Below the pieces are notes generated by a model. That model saw only the letters and a program-made list of their open reading frames with translations. It was not told the origin of the DNA and searched no databases. A stretch of DNA of 64,000 nt from Streptomyces sp. NRRL F-5630 (GTDB taxonomy: Bacteria; Actinomycetota; Actinomycetes; Streptomycetales; Streptomycetaceae), in the NCBI RefSeq assembly GCF_000719475.1, contig NZ_JOGO01000027.1, positions 1-64,000 on the forward strand, in the 5' to 3' direction. Positions 8,231 through 17,677 of this stretch are shown piece after piece (position 1 is the first letter of the stretch; the number at the start of each line of letters is the position of its first letter). The position numbers and the translations under genes were made by a program.

Positions 8231-9004
8231 TCAGCGGGCGTCCTCCGGGAGGAGGCGGGCCAGGGTGCGGACGGCCCGGTACTGGAGCGTCTTGATCGCG
8301 CCCTCGTTCTTGCCCATGACGCGGGCCGTCTCGGCGACGGAGAGGCCCTGGAGGAAGCGCAGGGTCACGCACTCCTGCTGCTGGGGGTTGAGGCGGCGGA
8401 CGGCGTCGAGGAGGGCGGCGTTGGAGAGGGATTCGAGGACGGAGTCCTCCGGGCTGCGCTCGACCTCGTTGGCGTCGAGCATCTCGCCCGTCGTGACTTC
8501 GAGGCGGAAGCGGCTGGACTTGAAGTGGTCGGCGACGAGGTTGCGGGCGATCGTCACGAGCCAGGCGCCGAAGTCGCGGCCCTGCCAGGTGAAGGTGCCG
8601 ATCCGGCGCAGGGCGCGCAGGAACGTCTCGCTCGTGAGGTCCTCTGCCGTCGCCTTCCCGCCGACGCGGTAGTAGATGTAGCGGTAGACCGTGTCGCTGT
8701 ACTGGTCGTAGAGGCGGCCGAAGGCGTCGGCCTCGCCGCTCTGCGCCCTCTCGACGAGGTCCATCATGCGGGCGCTGTCGCTGTCCGCGGCAGGCCGGCG
8801 GTGGGTGGTGGTGGCCGCGGCGGACCTGCCGCGTCTGCCGACGGCCGTGCTCGACTCGGCCAGGGCGTAGCACGGTCGAGCGGGCGCGGGCGTGGCGAAC
8901 ACGGGTGTGGCGTACGCGGTGGGGACGAAACCGCGCAGGCGGTCGACTACCGAGGCGCGGAGAGCGGCCAGGCCCGCGGCGTCAACCCCGACGTGTGGGT
9001 ACAC
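8231..9004 (-). CDS. bldN: ECF-type RNA polymerase sigma factor BldN
   Basis: 257 aa. Residues 1 to about 85 are the BldN-specific N-terminal pro-sequence starting VYPHVGVDAAGL, which in S. coelicolor is removed to activate the factor. Sigma region 2 spans about 92-160 (DAFGRLYDQYSDTVYRYIYY, AEDLTSETFLRAL) and region 4 about 203-250 (LNPQQQECVTLRFLQG, SVAETARVMGKNEGAIKTL). BldN directs bldM, chaplin and rodlin transcription during aerial growth. GTG at 9004 gives the known BldN N terminus and has GGGAG about 4 nt upstream; an ATG at 9079 would add 25 residues not seen in the family. The gene precedes rsbN on the same strand, with 234 nt between them. Confidence 0.95.
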   Translation of the reverse strand: MYPHVGVDAAGLAALRASVVDRLRGFVPTAYATPVFATPAPARPCYALAESSTAVGRRGRSAAATTTHRRPAADSDSARMMDLVERAQSGEADAFGRLYDQYSDTVYRYIYYRVGGKATAEDLTSETFLRALRRIGTFTWQGRDFGAWLVTIARNLVADHFKSSRFRLEVTTGEMLDANEVERSPEDSVLESLSNAALLDAVRRLNPQQQECVTLRFLQGLSVAETARVMGKNEGAIKTLQYRAVRTLARLLPEDAR

Positions 9005-9396
9005 GGGACTCCCAGAGGCAGAGCTTCCATCACGTGCACTCCGGCTCCTCCTCCCCGTACGGCTCGGGCTCATGTTCACTCGGCGTACTGGAGGCGGGGG
9101 GCCGTCATGCGTTTGAGGAGAATAACGCTTCGTGCAGGCGGCGCTACACCGAGTTGCCTAAATCGTCGCTTGCGTCGCTTCTCTTATGGAGCCACGAGCA
9201 TTGGTGATCGCTCAAAAACCCTGTTGGTGACCGTTTTTGCGCGAAGTCTTCCGAGTGCGTGTCGCGGGGGCACGGCTCCCCGGAATCGGGACTACCGGCC
9301 GCCCCTGCTGGGTATGGCTGACGCTCGGGCCTTCGCGGCGAGCTTCACGCAGAGTGAGGTGGAGGGGTCTGACGTGCCGCTTCGCGGTGTGCGCGG
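9005..9396 (-). promoter_or_regulatory. bldN upstream region with a 7-bp inverted repeat
   Basis: This 392-bp gap lies between bldN and the HAD-IB stop codon, and part of it is AT-rich for this genome. CAAAAAC at 9213-9219 and GTTTTTG at 9233-9239 form a perfect inverted repeat with a 13-nt spacer. TTGGTGA occurs twice, at 9201-9207 and 9224-9230, the second copy inside that spacer. The repeat is about 210 bp before the bldN start. Known bldN regulators include BldD and AdpA-dependent control; I could not match a clean BldD box. Confidence 0.4.
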
Positions 9397-10314
9397 TCAG
9401 TGACGGCGGCGGTGGATGGCCACCGCGGCGGCCGTGCCGCCCGCCACGGCGCCGAGCCCCGCGGCGGCGGGGACGCCGATCCTGGCCGCCTTGCGGCCGG
9501 TCCGGTAGTCACGCAGCCGCCACTCGCGGGCGCGGGCATATTTGCGCAGTTTCGCGTCAGGATTGATCGCGTACGGATGTCCGACGAGGGAGAGCATCGG
9601 GACGTCGTTGTACGAGTCGCTGTACGCCGCGCAGCGCGCGAGGTCGAGCCCTTCCGCCGCCGCCAGGGCCCGTACCGCCTCCGCCTTCGCCGGGCCGTGC
9701 AGCGGTTCGCCGACGAGGCGGCCCGTGTAGACGCCGTCGACGGACTCCGCGACCGTGCCGAGCGCGCCGGTCAGGCCGAGGCGGCGGGCGATGAGCGTCG
9801 CCGTCTCGACGGGCGCGGCCGTCACGAGCCACACCTTCTGGCCCGCGTCGAGGTGGGCCTGGGCGAGCGCGCGGGTGCCGGGCCAGATGCGGTCGGCGAG
9901 GTACTCGTCGTAGATCTCCTCGCCGATCGAGGTGAGTTCCGCCACGCGGCGGCCCTTGACGATGGAGAGGGCGCTGTCCTGCGCGTCCTGCATGTGCGCC
10001 GCGTCCTCGACGCCCGCGATCCTGAACCACGCCTGCTGCCAGGCGAAGCGGGCGAGTTCGCGGCGCTCGAAGAAGCGCCGCTTGTACAGCCCCTTGCCGA
10101 AGTGGAAGAGGGCCGCGCCCTGCATGACGGTGTTGTCGAGGTCGAAGAAGGCGGCGGCGCGGGTGTCCCCGGCGACCGGGAACTCGGGCTCGGCGGCCTC
10201 CCGGGCGGACTCGCTCTCGCTCTTCCGCGCGGCCTCGGCCGCGGCCTCGCCCGCCAGTACGCTGCGCGCGGTGGCGGGGCGCCTGCGGGGGGTGAGCCAT
10301 CCGGGAGCGGCCAT
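9397..10314 (-). CDS. HAD-IB family hydrolase (SerB/CicA-like phosphatase)
   Basis: 305 aa. Motif I is [23 protein letters not shown], typical of the HAD-IB group. [10 protein letters not shown] is motif II. The later [16 protein letters not shown] lysine and [26 protein letters not shown] are motifs III and IV. A C-terminal hydrophobic stretch ([21 protein letters not shown]) suggests a membrane tail. Family members dephosphorylate phosphoserine or lysophospholipid-like substrates; the substrate here is not known. ATG at 10314 is preferred over 10326 because homologues begin [11 protein letters not shown] as I recall. It is transcribed towards bldN and divergent from the glutaredoxin-like gene. 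Confidence 0.85.
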   Translation of the reverse strand: MAAPGWLTPRRRPATARSVLAGEAAAEAARKSESESAREAAEPEFPVAGDTRAAAFFDLDNTVMQGAALFHFGKGLYKRRFFERRELARFAWQQAWFRIAGVEDAAHMQDAQDSALSIVKGRRVAELTSIGEEIYDEYLADRIWPGTRALAQAHLDAGQKVWLVTAAPVETATLIARRLGLTGALGTVAESVDGVYTGRLVGEPLHGPAKAEAVRALAAAEGLDLARCAAYSDSYNDVPMLSLVGHPYAINPDAKLRKYARAREWRLRDYRTGRKAARIGVPAAAGLGAVAGGTAAAVAIHRRRH

Positions 10315-10421
10315 GCGGTTGAGCATAACGAGTCGGCGGGAACGGTGGCGGAAGGGCAGCGGTCGTCCCGGGGGCGCGGGGGCGGCGGGACGGGGTGGCG
10401 GCCGGGCGGAGAATGGCGCGT

Positions 10422-10694
10422 ATGACTGGACGACTCTTCGGCCGTCGCAGGCCCGCCGCCGAACGGACCGTGACGCTCATCGCCAAGCCCGACTGCCACC
10501 TGTGCGAGGACGCCGAGCGCGTCGTGGAGGCGGTGTGCGGGGAGTTGGGGGTCGCGTGGGAGACGAAGGACATCACGCGGGACGAGGCGCTGTACCGGGA
10601 GTACTGGGAGCAGGTGCCGGTGGTCCTGGTGGACGGCGAACAGCACACGTTCTGGAAGGTGGACCCGGAGCGTTTGCGCAAAGCGCTGCGGTGA
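10422..10694 (+). CDS. Glutaredoxin-like thiol-disulfide protein (DUF836)
   Basis: 90 aa, thioredoxin-fold. The active-site motif is CHLC in [19 protein letters not shown], followed by a cis-Pro segment [21 protein letters not shown]. Length matches the glutaredoxin-like DUF836 family of thiol oxidoreductases. ATG at 10422 is used, with ATG at 10413 an alternative adding three residues; GGCGGAG lies upstream. The gene lies 350 bp before rex, which senses NADH/NAD, but the Rex operator lies between them, so they are probably separate transcription units. Confidence 0.82.
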   Translation: MTGRLFGRRRPAAERTVTLIAKPDCHLCEDAERVVEAVCGELGVAWETKDITRDEALYREYWEQVPVVLVDGEQHTFWKVDPERLRKALR

Positions 10695-11046
10695 CGGCTC
10701 GCGGGTCGCGCCGGGCGCCGCGGTGACGGCTCACGGCGCCCGGTCCCGGATCTCGCTCCTCTTTCGCCGAGGGGCTTGTTTTTCCGGGTCGTTTACCATC
10801 GAATCGCAGGCTGCGGGGGCACTGAGCATTCGGAAAGAGGTGTCGGGCTTGTCCCCGCACGGTCGTTCGCGCCCCGCGCGCATCGGTTCCCCGACGTGGG
10901 GATTCGGCCACGTGACCCCGGTCACTTTGGCCGGACAAAACGGACACCATCTTTGTGCACGCGTTCACAAAGACATAGCCTGCTGGCGACGGGGCGGTCC
11001 TGGGACAACTGACCGCCCAGAGCCCCGCTCTACCCGCAGGAGCACC
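10695..11046 (+). promoter_or_regulatory. rex promoter region with Rex operator (ROP)
   Basis: This 352-bp gap holds TTGTGCACGCGTTCACAA at 10953-10970. It is an 18-bp inverted repeat with one mismatch and matches the S. coelicolor Rex operator TGTGAACGCGTTCACA at 15 of 16 positions. It lies 76 nt before the rex GTG. Rex binds this site when NADH is low and represses its own operon, so autoregulation is expected. No other gene is supported in the gap. Confidence 0.9.
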
Positions 11047-11859
11047 GTGGCAACTGGCCGAACTCACCGACCGGCGACCCGCAGCCGAGGAATCCCCGAG
11101 GCCACCGTCGCCCGGCTTCCGCTGTACCTGCGCGCACTCAACGCACTCTCCGAGCGCTCGGTCCCCACGGTCTCCTCCGAGGAACTCGCCGCTGCCGCCG
11201 GGGTCAACTCCGCGAAGCTGCGCAAGGACTTCTCGTACCTCGGCTCCTACGGGACCCGCGGTGTGGGCTACGACGTCGAGTACCTCGTCTACCAGATCTC
11301 GCGCGAGCTGGGCCTCACCCAGGACTGGCCGATCGTCCTGGTCGGCATCGGCAACCTCGGCGCGGCCCTCGCCAACTACGGCGGCTTCGCCTCGCGCGGC
11401 TTCCGGGTCGCGGCGCTCGTCGACGCGGACCCGGCGCTCGCCGGGAAGCCCGTCGCGGGCATCCCTGTCCAGCACATCGACACGCTGGAGACGGTCATCC
11501 GCGAGCAGCACGTCTCGATCGGGGTCATCGCCACACCCGCCGGGGCCGCGCAGCAGGTCTGCGACCGGCTCGTCGGCGCCGGGATCACCTCCATCCTCAA
11601 CTTCGCCCCCACGGTCCTCGCCGTGCCGGAGGGCGTCGACGTGCGCAAGGTCGATCTCTCCATCGAACTCCAGATCCTCGCCTTCCACGAGCAGCGCAAG
11701 GCCGGTGAGGAGAACCCCGCCGAGGAGAGCGCCGTGCGGAACGCGCCGACCACCGCCGTCAGCGGCGTCGCGGCGAAGGAGACCCCCGGCGAGCGCGCCG
11801 CGCGCGCCGGGGACGGCCCGGGACCGGAGGGTGACCTGCCCGCCGTGATGCGGGCATGA
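11047..11859 (+). CDS. rex: Redox-sensing transcriptional repressor Rex
   Basis: 270 aa. A winged helix occupies about residues 18-75 (PEATVARLPLYLRALNAL, GVNSAKLRKDFSYLGSYGTRGVGY). A Rossmann NADH domain follows with GIGNLGAAL at 100-108. The C-terminal helix LSIELQILAFHEQR would swap between subunits. The last 50 residues are Ala/Glu-rich and poorly conserved. Rex represses respiratory genes such as cydABCD and nuo and its own rex-hem operon when NADH is low. GTG at 11047 has AGGAG 5 nt upstream. The stop codon overlaps the hemA start (ATGA). Confidence 0.96.
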   Translation: MATGRTHRPATRSRGIPEATVARLPLYLRALNALSERSVPTVSSEELAAAAGVNSAKLRKDFSYLGSYGTRGVGYDVEYLVYQISRELGLTQDWPIVLVGIGNLGAALANYGGFASRGFRVAALVDADPALAGKPVAGIPVQHIDTLETVIREQHVSIGVIATPAGAAQQVCDRLVGAGITSILNFAPTVLAVPEGVDVRKVDLSIELQILAFHEQRKAGEENPAEESAVRNAPTTAVSGVAAKETPGERAARAGDGPGPEGDLPAVMRA

Positions 11860-13262
11860 GTCTCCTCGTCGTCGGGCTCAGCCACCGCAGTGCCCCCGTG
11901 AGCGTCCTGGAACGCGCCGCGCTCAGCGCCGAGGCGCAGGCCAAGCTCCTCCAGGACACCCTCGCCGCCGAACCGGCCGCCGAGGCCGCGGTCCTCGCCA
12001 CGTGCAACCGCGTCGAGCTGTACGCGGACGTCGACAAGTTCCACGCGGGCGTCGCCGAACTCTCCACGCTCCTCGCCCTGCACGCGGGCGTCGGCCTCGA
12101 AGAGCTGACCCCGTACCTCTACGTCCACTACGAGGACCGCGCCGTCCACCATCTCTTCTCGGTGGCCTGCGGACTGGACTCGATGGTCGTGGGCGAGGGG
12201 CAGATCCTCGGGCAGATCAAGGACGCCCTCGCGCGCTCCCAGGACCTGCACACCGCCGGGCGGCTCCTCAACGACCTCTTCCAGTCCGCGCTCCGCGTCG
12301 GCAAGCGCGCCCACAGCGAGACCGGGATCGACCGCGCGGGCCAGTCCCTCGTGAGCTTCGGCCTCGCACAGCTCGCGGAGAGCACCCCGGCCGGGGACGG
12401 CACCCCGGGCGAGGGCGCCTCGCAGAACGCCACCTCCGTCGAGGACTGGGCGAAGGGCAAGCGCGCCCTCGTCATCGGCGCAGGCTCGATGTCCTCGCTC
12501 GCCGCCGCCACGCTCGCGCGGGCAGGCGTCGCCGAGATCGCCGTCGCCAACCGCACCCGGGCCCGCGCCGAGCGGCTCGTCGAGATCCTCACCCAGCCCG
12601 GCGGTACGGGCGTCGCCGCGCGCGCCCTGCCGATCGGCGAGGCCACCGACGAGCTGCCCCGCGCGGACATCGTCGTCTCGTGCACGGGCGCGACCGGACT
12701 CGTCCTGCCCGCCCAGGCCATCGAGGAGGCCACGACGGGCCGCGCCGCGCGCCCGCTCGCCCTCCTGGACCTCGCCATGCCGCGCGACATCGACGCGGCG
12801 GCGCACCGCCTCGACCACGTCCGCCTCGTCGACATCGAGTCGCTCGCCGCGGCCAGCGCCGACGCGCCCATGGCCGCCGACGTCGAGCGGGTGCAGCACA
12901 TCGTGGCCCAGGAGGTGGACGCCTTCGGCGCCGCCCAGCGGGCCGCGCACATCACGCCCACCGTGGTGGCCCTCCGCACCATGGCCGCCGACGTGGTGGC
13001 CGCCGAGACGGCCCGCCTGCACGGGCGCCTTCCCGGCCTCGGCGAGCGTGAGTTCGCCGAGATCACCCAGACCGTGCGGCGCGTCGTGGACAAGCTCCTG
13101 CACGCGCCGACGGTGCGGGTGAAGCAGCTCGCGAGCGAGCCCGGCGGCGCCGGGTACGCGGACGCGCTGCGCACCCTCTTCGACCTCGACCCGCAGACGG
13201 TGGCCGCCGTCAGCCGGGCCGACGCGAGCAGTACAGACGACCCGAATCGAGGGCGGTCATGA
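11856..13262 (+). CDS. hemA: Glutamyl-tRNA reductase
   Basis: 468 aa. HemA reduces glutamyl-tRNA(Glu) to glutamate-1-semialdehyde with NADPH, the first step of the C5 haem pathway. The catalytic Cys is C50 in LATCNRVELY. The conserved SVACGLDSMVVGEGQILGQIKDAL block and the NADPH-binding ALVIGAGSMSSLAA are intact, and the C-terminal dimerisation helices are present. A short acidic insert (about residues 170-195, TPAGDGTPGEGASQNATSVEDW) precedes the NADPH domain. The start overlaps the rex stop by 4 nt and the stop overlaps hemC, giving tight translational coupling. The next enzyme, HemL, is encoded far away at 54 kb. Confidence 0.97.
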   Translation: MSLLVVGLSHRSAPVSVLERAALSAEAQAKLLQDTLAAEPAAEAAVLATCNRVELYADVDKFHAGVAELSTLLALHAGVGLEELTPYLYVHYEDRAVHHLFSVACGLDSMVVGEGQILGQIKDALARSQDLHTAGRLLNDLFQSALRVGKRAHSETGIDRAGQSLVSFGLAQLAESTPAGDGTPGEGASQNATSVEDWAKGKRALVIGAGSMSSLAAATLARAGVAEIAVANRTRARAERLVEILTQPGGTGVAARALPIGEATDELPRADIVVSCTGATGLVLPAQAIEEATTGRAARPLALLDLAMPRDIDAAAHRLDHVRLVDIESLAAASADAPMAADVERVQHIVAQEVDAFGAAQRAAHITPTVVALRTMAADVVAAETARLHGRLPGLGEREFAEITQTVRRVVDKLLHAPTVRVKQLASEPGGAGYADALRTLFDLDPQTVAAVSRADASSTDDPNRGRS

Positions 13263-14230
13263 CCGACAAGCCACTCCGGCTCGGCACCAGGCGCAGCAAG
13301 CTCGCCATGGCGCAGTCCGGGCTCGTGGCCGATGCCGTGCGCGAGGCGACGGGCCGTCCCGTCGAGCTCGTGGAGATCACGACGTACGGCGACACCTCGC
13401 GCGAGCACCTCGCGCGCATCGGAGGTACGGGGGTCTTCGTCACCGCGCTGCGCGACGCGCTGCTGCGCGGTGACGTGGACTTCGCCGTGCACTCCCTGAA
13501 GGACCTGCCGACCGCCCAGCCCGAAGGGCTCGCGCTCGCCGCGGTCCCGCCGCGCGAGGACGCCCGGGACGCGCTCATCGCGCGCGACGGGCTCACCCTG
13601 GAGCGACTGCCGCGGGGCGCGCGGATCGGGACCGGGTCGCCGCGCCGCATGGCACAGCTCAACGCCCACGCCCGCGCGCGGGGACTCGACATCGAGACGG
13701 TGCCGATCCGCGGCAACGTCGACACGAGGATCAACTTCGTACGGGACGGTGAGCTGGACGCCGTGGTTCTCGCCGCGGCCGGGCTCAACCGGCTCGGCAG
13801 GGGCGGTGAGGTCACCGAATACCTCGCGCCCGACACCGTCCTGCCCGCGCCCGGACAGGGGGCGCTCGCCGTCGAGTGCCCCCCGGGGCCGCTCGCCGAG
13901 GCGCTCGCCCGGCTCGACGACCCGTCCACGCGGGCCGCCGTGGCCGCCGAGCGGGCGCTGCTCGCGGCGCTCGAAGCCGGGTGCAGCGCACCTGTGGGCG
14001 CGCTCGCCGACTTCCCCGACGGAACGCAGGACCAGGCCGCGCAGCGGCAGACCACCGAAATGCGCCTGCGGGGCGTCGTCGGCTCGACCGACGGCTCCTC
14101 GCTGGTGCAGCTGACCACCACCGGTCACGTGCCCTCCACGCAAGCGGAGGCCGAGGCGCTCGGCGCGGAACTCGCCGCCGAGATGCTGGCGAAGGGCGCG
14201 GCCGGTCTGATGGGGGAGCGAGCACGATGA
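13259..14230 (+). CDS. hemC: Hydroxymethylbilane synthase (porphobilinogen deaminase)
   Basis: 323 aa. HemC condenses four porphobilinogens to hydroxymethylbilane. The dipyrromethane cofactor is attached at C242 in ALEAGCSAPVGA, and the catalytic Asp is in AVHSLKDLPT (D82). RIGTGSPRRMAQL and RGNVDTR carry the arginines that hold the growing chain. Length is normal for the family plus a short acidic, Gln-rich insert at about 253-265. It starts in the hemA stop (ATGA) and ends in the hemD start. Confidence 0.97.
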   Translation: MTDKPLRLGTRRSKLAMAQSGLVADAVREATGRPVELVEITTYGDTSREHLARIGGTGVFVTALRDALLRGDVDFAVHSLKDLPTAQPEGLALAAVPPREDARDALIARDGLTLERLPRGARIGTGSPRRMAQLNAHARARGLDIETVPIRGNVDTRINFVRDGELDAVVLAAAGLNRLGRGGEVTEYLAPDTVLPAPGQGALAVECPPGPLAEALARLDDPSTRAAVAAERALLAALEAGCSAPVGALADFPDGTQDQAAQRQTTEMRLRGVVGSTDGSSLVQLTTTGHVPSTQAEAEALGAELAAEMLAKGAAGLMGERAR

Positions 14231-15894
14231 GCCCCACCACCTCCGCCCTTGCCGCCGTCGCCACCGAGCCGGCCCACGGGCATGTCACCTTTCTGGGCGC
14301 GGGCCCGGGCGACCCCGGCCTGCTCACCCTGCGGGCCGTGGAAGCACTGGCCGCGGCCGACGTGCTGATCGCCGAGCCCCGGGTGCTCGACGTCGTCCGG
14401 GCGCACGCGCGCGGCGACGCGGACGCACCCCTGCTCACCGACGAGGCGTCAACCGAGCCCGGAACGCCGGGAGTCGGTGACGCCGTCAATCTTGTCATGG
14501 AGGCCGCACGGGGCGGCAGGCGGGTCGTCCGAGCCGTCGCGGGGGACCCCGGTCTCGACACCTACACGGCCGCCGAGATGCTCGCCTGCGCCGCCGAGGG
14601 CATCCCCTTCGAGGTCGTCCCCGGCATCGCCGCCGCCCTCGGGGTCCCGGCCTACGCCGGGGTCCCGCTGCGGGACGCGCAGGGCACCGACGTGCGGTTC
14701 GTGGACGCGGCCTCGGCCTCGGAGCGCTGCTGGAGCGAGGTCGGCCAGAGCGACGGCACCGTCGTCGTCACGACGACCCTGGAGAGCGTCGCGCGCGCGG
14801 CCGGTGAGCTGGTGAGCGCCGGGCGCAAGCCCGACACCCCCATCTCGCTCACCGTCGCGGGCACCACGACCCGGCAGCGGACCTGGACGGCGACCCTCGC
14901 CTCCGTGGGCCAGGTGCTCAAGCAGGCGAAGGTGCTGCCCTCGCCGGAGGGCGCGCAGCCCGTCATAGCGGTGGTCGGGGAGCGTTCCGCCCCTGCGCTG
15001 CGCGATCAGCTCGCCTGGTTCGAGTCCAAGCCGCTCTTCGGCTGGAAGATCCTGGTCCCGCGCACGAAGGAGCAGTCCCGCGCGCTCTCCGACCAGCTCC
15101 GCTCCTACGGTGCCGTGCCGCACGAGGTGCCGACGATCGCCGTCGAGCCGCCCCGTACGCCGCAGCAGATGGAACGCGCCGTGAAGGGCCTCGTCACGGG
15201 GCGCTACGAGTGGATCGCGTTCACCTCCGTCAACGCCGTCAAGGCGGTGCGGGAGAAGTTCGAGGAGTACGGGCTCGACGCGCGCGCCTTCGCGGGCATC
15301 AAGGTCGCCGCGGTCGGCGAGCAGACGGCCAAGGCGCTCATCGCCTTCGGCGTGAAGCCGGACCTGACCCCGAGCGGCGAGCAGTCGGCCGCGGGGCTCC
15401 TGGAGGACTGGCCCCCCTACGACCCGGTCTTCGACCCGATCGACCGCGTCTTCCTGCCGCGCGCCGACATCGCCACGGAGACCCTCGTGGCCGGGCTCAT
15501 CGAGCTGGGCTGGGAGGTCGACGACGTCACCGCGTACCGCACCGTGCGGGCCTCGCCGCCCCCGGCCGAGACGCGGGAGGCGATCAAGGGCGGCGGTTTC
15601 GACGCGGTCCTGTTCACCTCCTCCAGCACCGTCCGCAACCTCGTCGGCATCGCGGGCAAGCCGCACAACGTCACCGTCATCGCGTGCATCGGCCCGGCGA
15701 CGGCCAAGACGGCCGAGGAGCACGGGCTGCGCGTGGACGTCATGGCCCCCGAGCCCTCCGCGCTCAAGCTCGCCGCCGCGCTCGCCGACTTCGGCACGCG
15801 GCGCCGGCTCGCCGCGCTCGACGCGGGGGAGCAGGTGACCCGGCCGAGCGAGCGGCGTCCCGGGGCGCGCAGGCGGCGCAGCGCCACGTCATGA
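14227..15894 (+). CDS. hemD: Uroporphyrinogen-III synthase fused to a C-methyltransferase-like domain
   Basis: 555 aa, two domains. Residues about 18-260 resemble uroporphyrinogen-III C-methyltransferase (CobA/SUMT): [19 protein letters not shown] is clear, but the usual GGDPFVFGR loop is [11 protein letters not shown]. Residues about 275-525 are a HemD domain ([59 protein letters not shown]) that cyclises hydroxymethylbilane to uroporphyrinogen III. The SUMT half may be inactive or altered, so the safe assignment is HemD. The C-terminal 30 residues are basic and variable. ATG overlaps the hemC stop. Confidence 0.92.
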   Translation: MSPTTSALAAVATEPAHGHVTFLGAGPGDPGLLTLRAVEALAAADVLIAEPRVLDVVRAHARGDADAPLLTDEASTEPGTPGVGDAVNLVMEAARGGRRVVRAVAGDPGLDTYTAAEMLACAAEGIPFEVVPGIAAALGVPAYAGVPLRDAQGTDVRFVDAASASERCWSEVGQSDGTVVVTTTLESVARAAGELVSAGRKPDTPISLTVAGTTTRQRTWTATLASVGQVLKQAKVLPSPEGAQPVIAVVGERSAPALRDQLAWFESKPLFGWKILVPRTKEQSRALSDQLRSYGAVPHEVPTIAVEPPRTPQQMERAVKGLVTGRYEWIAFTSVNAVKAVREKFEEYGLDARAFAGIKVAAVGEQTAKALIAFGVKPDLTPSGEQSAAGLLEDWPPYDPVFDPIDRVFLPRADIATETLVAGLIELGWEVDDVTAYRTVRASPPPAETREAIKGGGFDAVLFTSSSTVRNLVGIAGKPHNVTVIACIGPATAKTAEEHGLRVDVMAPEPSALKLAAALADFGTRRRLAALDAGEQVTRPSERRPGARRRRSATS

Positions 15895-15926
15895 CTTCCC
15901 GTGTTTCCCGTAAAGGTGGTTCGAGT

Positions 15927-16922
15927 ATGAGCGAGTACGGCGACGGTTTCCCCGGCATCCGGCCGCGTCGGCTCCGTACGCACGCGACGATGCGCCGTAT
16001 GGTCGCGGAGACGCGCCTCGACCCGGCGGACTTCATCCTTCCCGCGTTCGTGCGGGAGGGCATCAGCGAGCCCGTCGCGATCGAGACCATGCCCGGGGTC
16101 GTGCAGCACACGCGCGACACGCTCCGCAAGGCGGCGGTCGAGGCGGCCGAGGCGGGAATCTCGGGGATCATGCTCTTCGGCGTGCCCGAGGAGGCGAAGA
16201 AGGACGCGGTGGGGACGGCGGGGACCGACCCGGACGGCATCCTCCAGCAGGCTTTGCGCGATGTGCGGGCCGAGGTCGGCGACGACCTGCTCGTCATGTC
16301 GGACCTGTGCCTCGACGAGTTCACCGACCACGGGCACTGCGGGGTCCTCGACGCGCGGGGGCGCGTCGACAACGACGCGACGCTGGAGCGGTACGCGGAG
16401 ATGGCGCAGGTCCAGGCCGACGCGGGCGCGCACGTCGTGGGCCCGAGCGGCATGATGGACGGCCAGGTCGGCGTCATCCGTGACGCGCTCGACCAGACGG
16501 GCCACGAGGACGTGGCGATCCTCGCCTACACGGCGAAGTACGCCTCCGCGTTCTACGGCCCGTTCCGCGAGGCCGTCGGCTCCTCGCTGAGCGGCGACCG
16601 CAAGACGTACCAGCAGGACCCCGCGAACCTCCGCGAGTCCTTCCGCGAACTCGCCCTGGACCTCCAGGAGGGCGCGGACATGGTCATGGTCAAGCCGGCG
16701 GGCCCCTACCTCGACGTCCTCGCGAAGGTCGCCGAGTCGGTCGACGTCCCGGTCGTGGCGTACCAGATCTCCGGCGAGTACGCGATGATCGAGGCGGCGG
16801 CGCAGCGCGGCTGGATCGACCGCGAGGCCGCCATCCGCGAGTCCCTCCTGGGCATCCGCCGCGCGGGCGCCCGCAACGTGCTGACGTACTGGGCGGTGGA
16901 GGTGGCGCGGGCGCTGCGGTGA
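15927..16922 (+). CDS. hemB: Delta-aminolevulinic acid dehydratase (porphobilinogen synthase)
   Basis: 331 aa. HemB condenses two 5-aminolevulinates to porphobilinogen. The Schiff-base lysines are K204 ([13 protein letters not shown]) and K256 ([12 protein letters not shown]). The metal loop reads [15 protein letters not shown]128 and C138 are present, but the middle Cys of the zinc site is D130, a mix of the zinc and magnesium patterns. The remainder is normal. ATG at 15927 follows AAAGGTGG. It lies 32 nt after hemD and probably ends the rex-hemACDB operon, as a hairpin follows. Confidence 0.96.
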   Translation: MSEYGDGFPGIRPRRLRTHATMRRMVAETRLDPADFILPAFVREGISEPVAIETMPGVVQHTRDTLRKAAVEAAEAGISGIMLFGVPEEAKKDAVGTAGTDPDGILQQALRDVRAEVGDDLLVMSDLCLDEFTDHGHCGVLDARGRVDNDATLERYAEMAQVQADAGAHVVGPSGMMDGQVGVIRDALDQTGHEDVAILAYTAKYASAFYGPFREAVGSSLSGDRKTYQQDPANLRESFRELALDLQEGADMVMVKPAGPYLDVLAKVAESVDVPVVAYQISGEYAMIEAAAQRGWIDREAAIRESLLGIRRAGARNVLTYWAVEVARALR

Positions 16923-16949
16923 CGCGTCCGCGTGCCGGGTCCCGGCGCG

Positions 16950-16983
16950 GGCCCCCGCTTCCGGTGCTCCGGGGGCGGGGGCC
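16950..16983 (+). terminator. Hairpin terminator of the rex-hem operon
   Basis: A 9-bp perfect stem (GGCCCCCGC / GCGGGGGCC) with a 16-nt loop lies 27 nt after the hemB stop codon. There is no T run. Confidence 0.6.
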
Positions 16984-17158
16984 TTCGTGCGCGGGGGCTT
17001 GGGCGTGCGCGCGGGGCGGCGGCGTGGCCTGGGCGCGGGGCGCGCGGGACCCGTCCCCCTGGTCCGTCCCGTCCTGGACGCGAGGTGCGGGGCCGCCTCC
17101 CGTCCCCCTGTTTGCCCGCGATCGCGGGGAACGGCTGCGGAGTGCGGCCGTACCTGGT

Positions 17159-17671
17159 ATGCCCGTAGCCATGGCTGCTGATCTCGCGACGAGGCGACTG
17201 GTGTTGCACCCCCTGACGGTGGCGGAGGCCGAGCAGATCGCGGCGGGGGTGCCGGGGGTGGGGCCCGGGGCCGTGCCGTGGGGCGAGGGGTATCCGGGGC
17301 ACAGCTCGCGGGTCGGGGCCCTGCACTACCTGGAGATGGTGGAGAAGTACGGGTACCCGGCGGAGTTCCCCGCGTACGAGATCCGGCGGCGCCAGGACGG
17401 GGCCGCCGTGGGCGGGATCGGCTTCCACGGGCCGCCCGACGAGCGCGGGTGGGTCGAGCTGGGCTACGACCTCGTACCGGCCGTGCGGGGGCGGGGGTTC
17501 GCGTCCGAGGCAGTGCGAGGGCTGCTCGTGTTCGCGCGCGAGCAGGGCGCGTGCGGGGTCGCCGCCGACACCGACGCCGGCAACCTGGCCTCGCAGCGCG
17601 TCCTCCTCGCGGCCGGTTTCGCCTTCGCGCGCGAGGAGGACGGGGTGCGGTACTACGGGGTCCGGCTGTAG
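17159..17671 (+). CDS. GNAT-family N-acetyltransferase
   Basis: 170 aa, GNAT fold of the RimJ/RimL-like type. The start MAADLATRRLVLHPLTVAEAEQI is typical. The acetyl-CoA pyrophosphate loop is PAVRGRGFASEAVRGLL, and ADTDAGNLASQRVLLAAGF is the C-terminal signature. Substrate unknown. ATG at 17159 is used; the ATG at 17171 would remove only four residues. It converges tail to tail with the GH127 gene, 6 bp between stop codons. Confidence 0.85.
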   Translation: MPVAMAADLATRRLVLHPLTVAEAEQIAAGVPGVGPGAVPWGEGYPGHSSRVGALHYLEMVEKYGYPAEFPAYEIRRRQDGAAVGGIGFHGPPDERGWVELGYDLVPAVRGRGFASEAVRGLLVFAREQGACGVAADTDAGNLASQRVLLAAGFAFAREEDGVRYYGVRL

Positions 17672-17677
17672 GGCGCG

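Noticed and set aside
9005-9079. Longer BldN starting at the ATG at 9079
   Set aside because: The known BldN N terminus begins VYPHVGVD at the GTG at 9004; the added residues have no family support.
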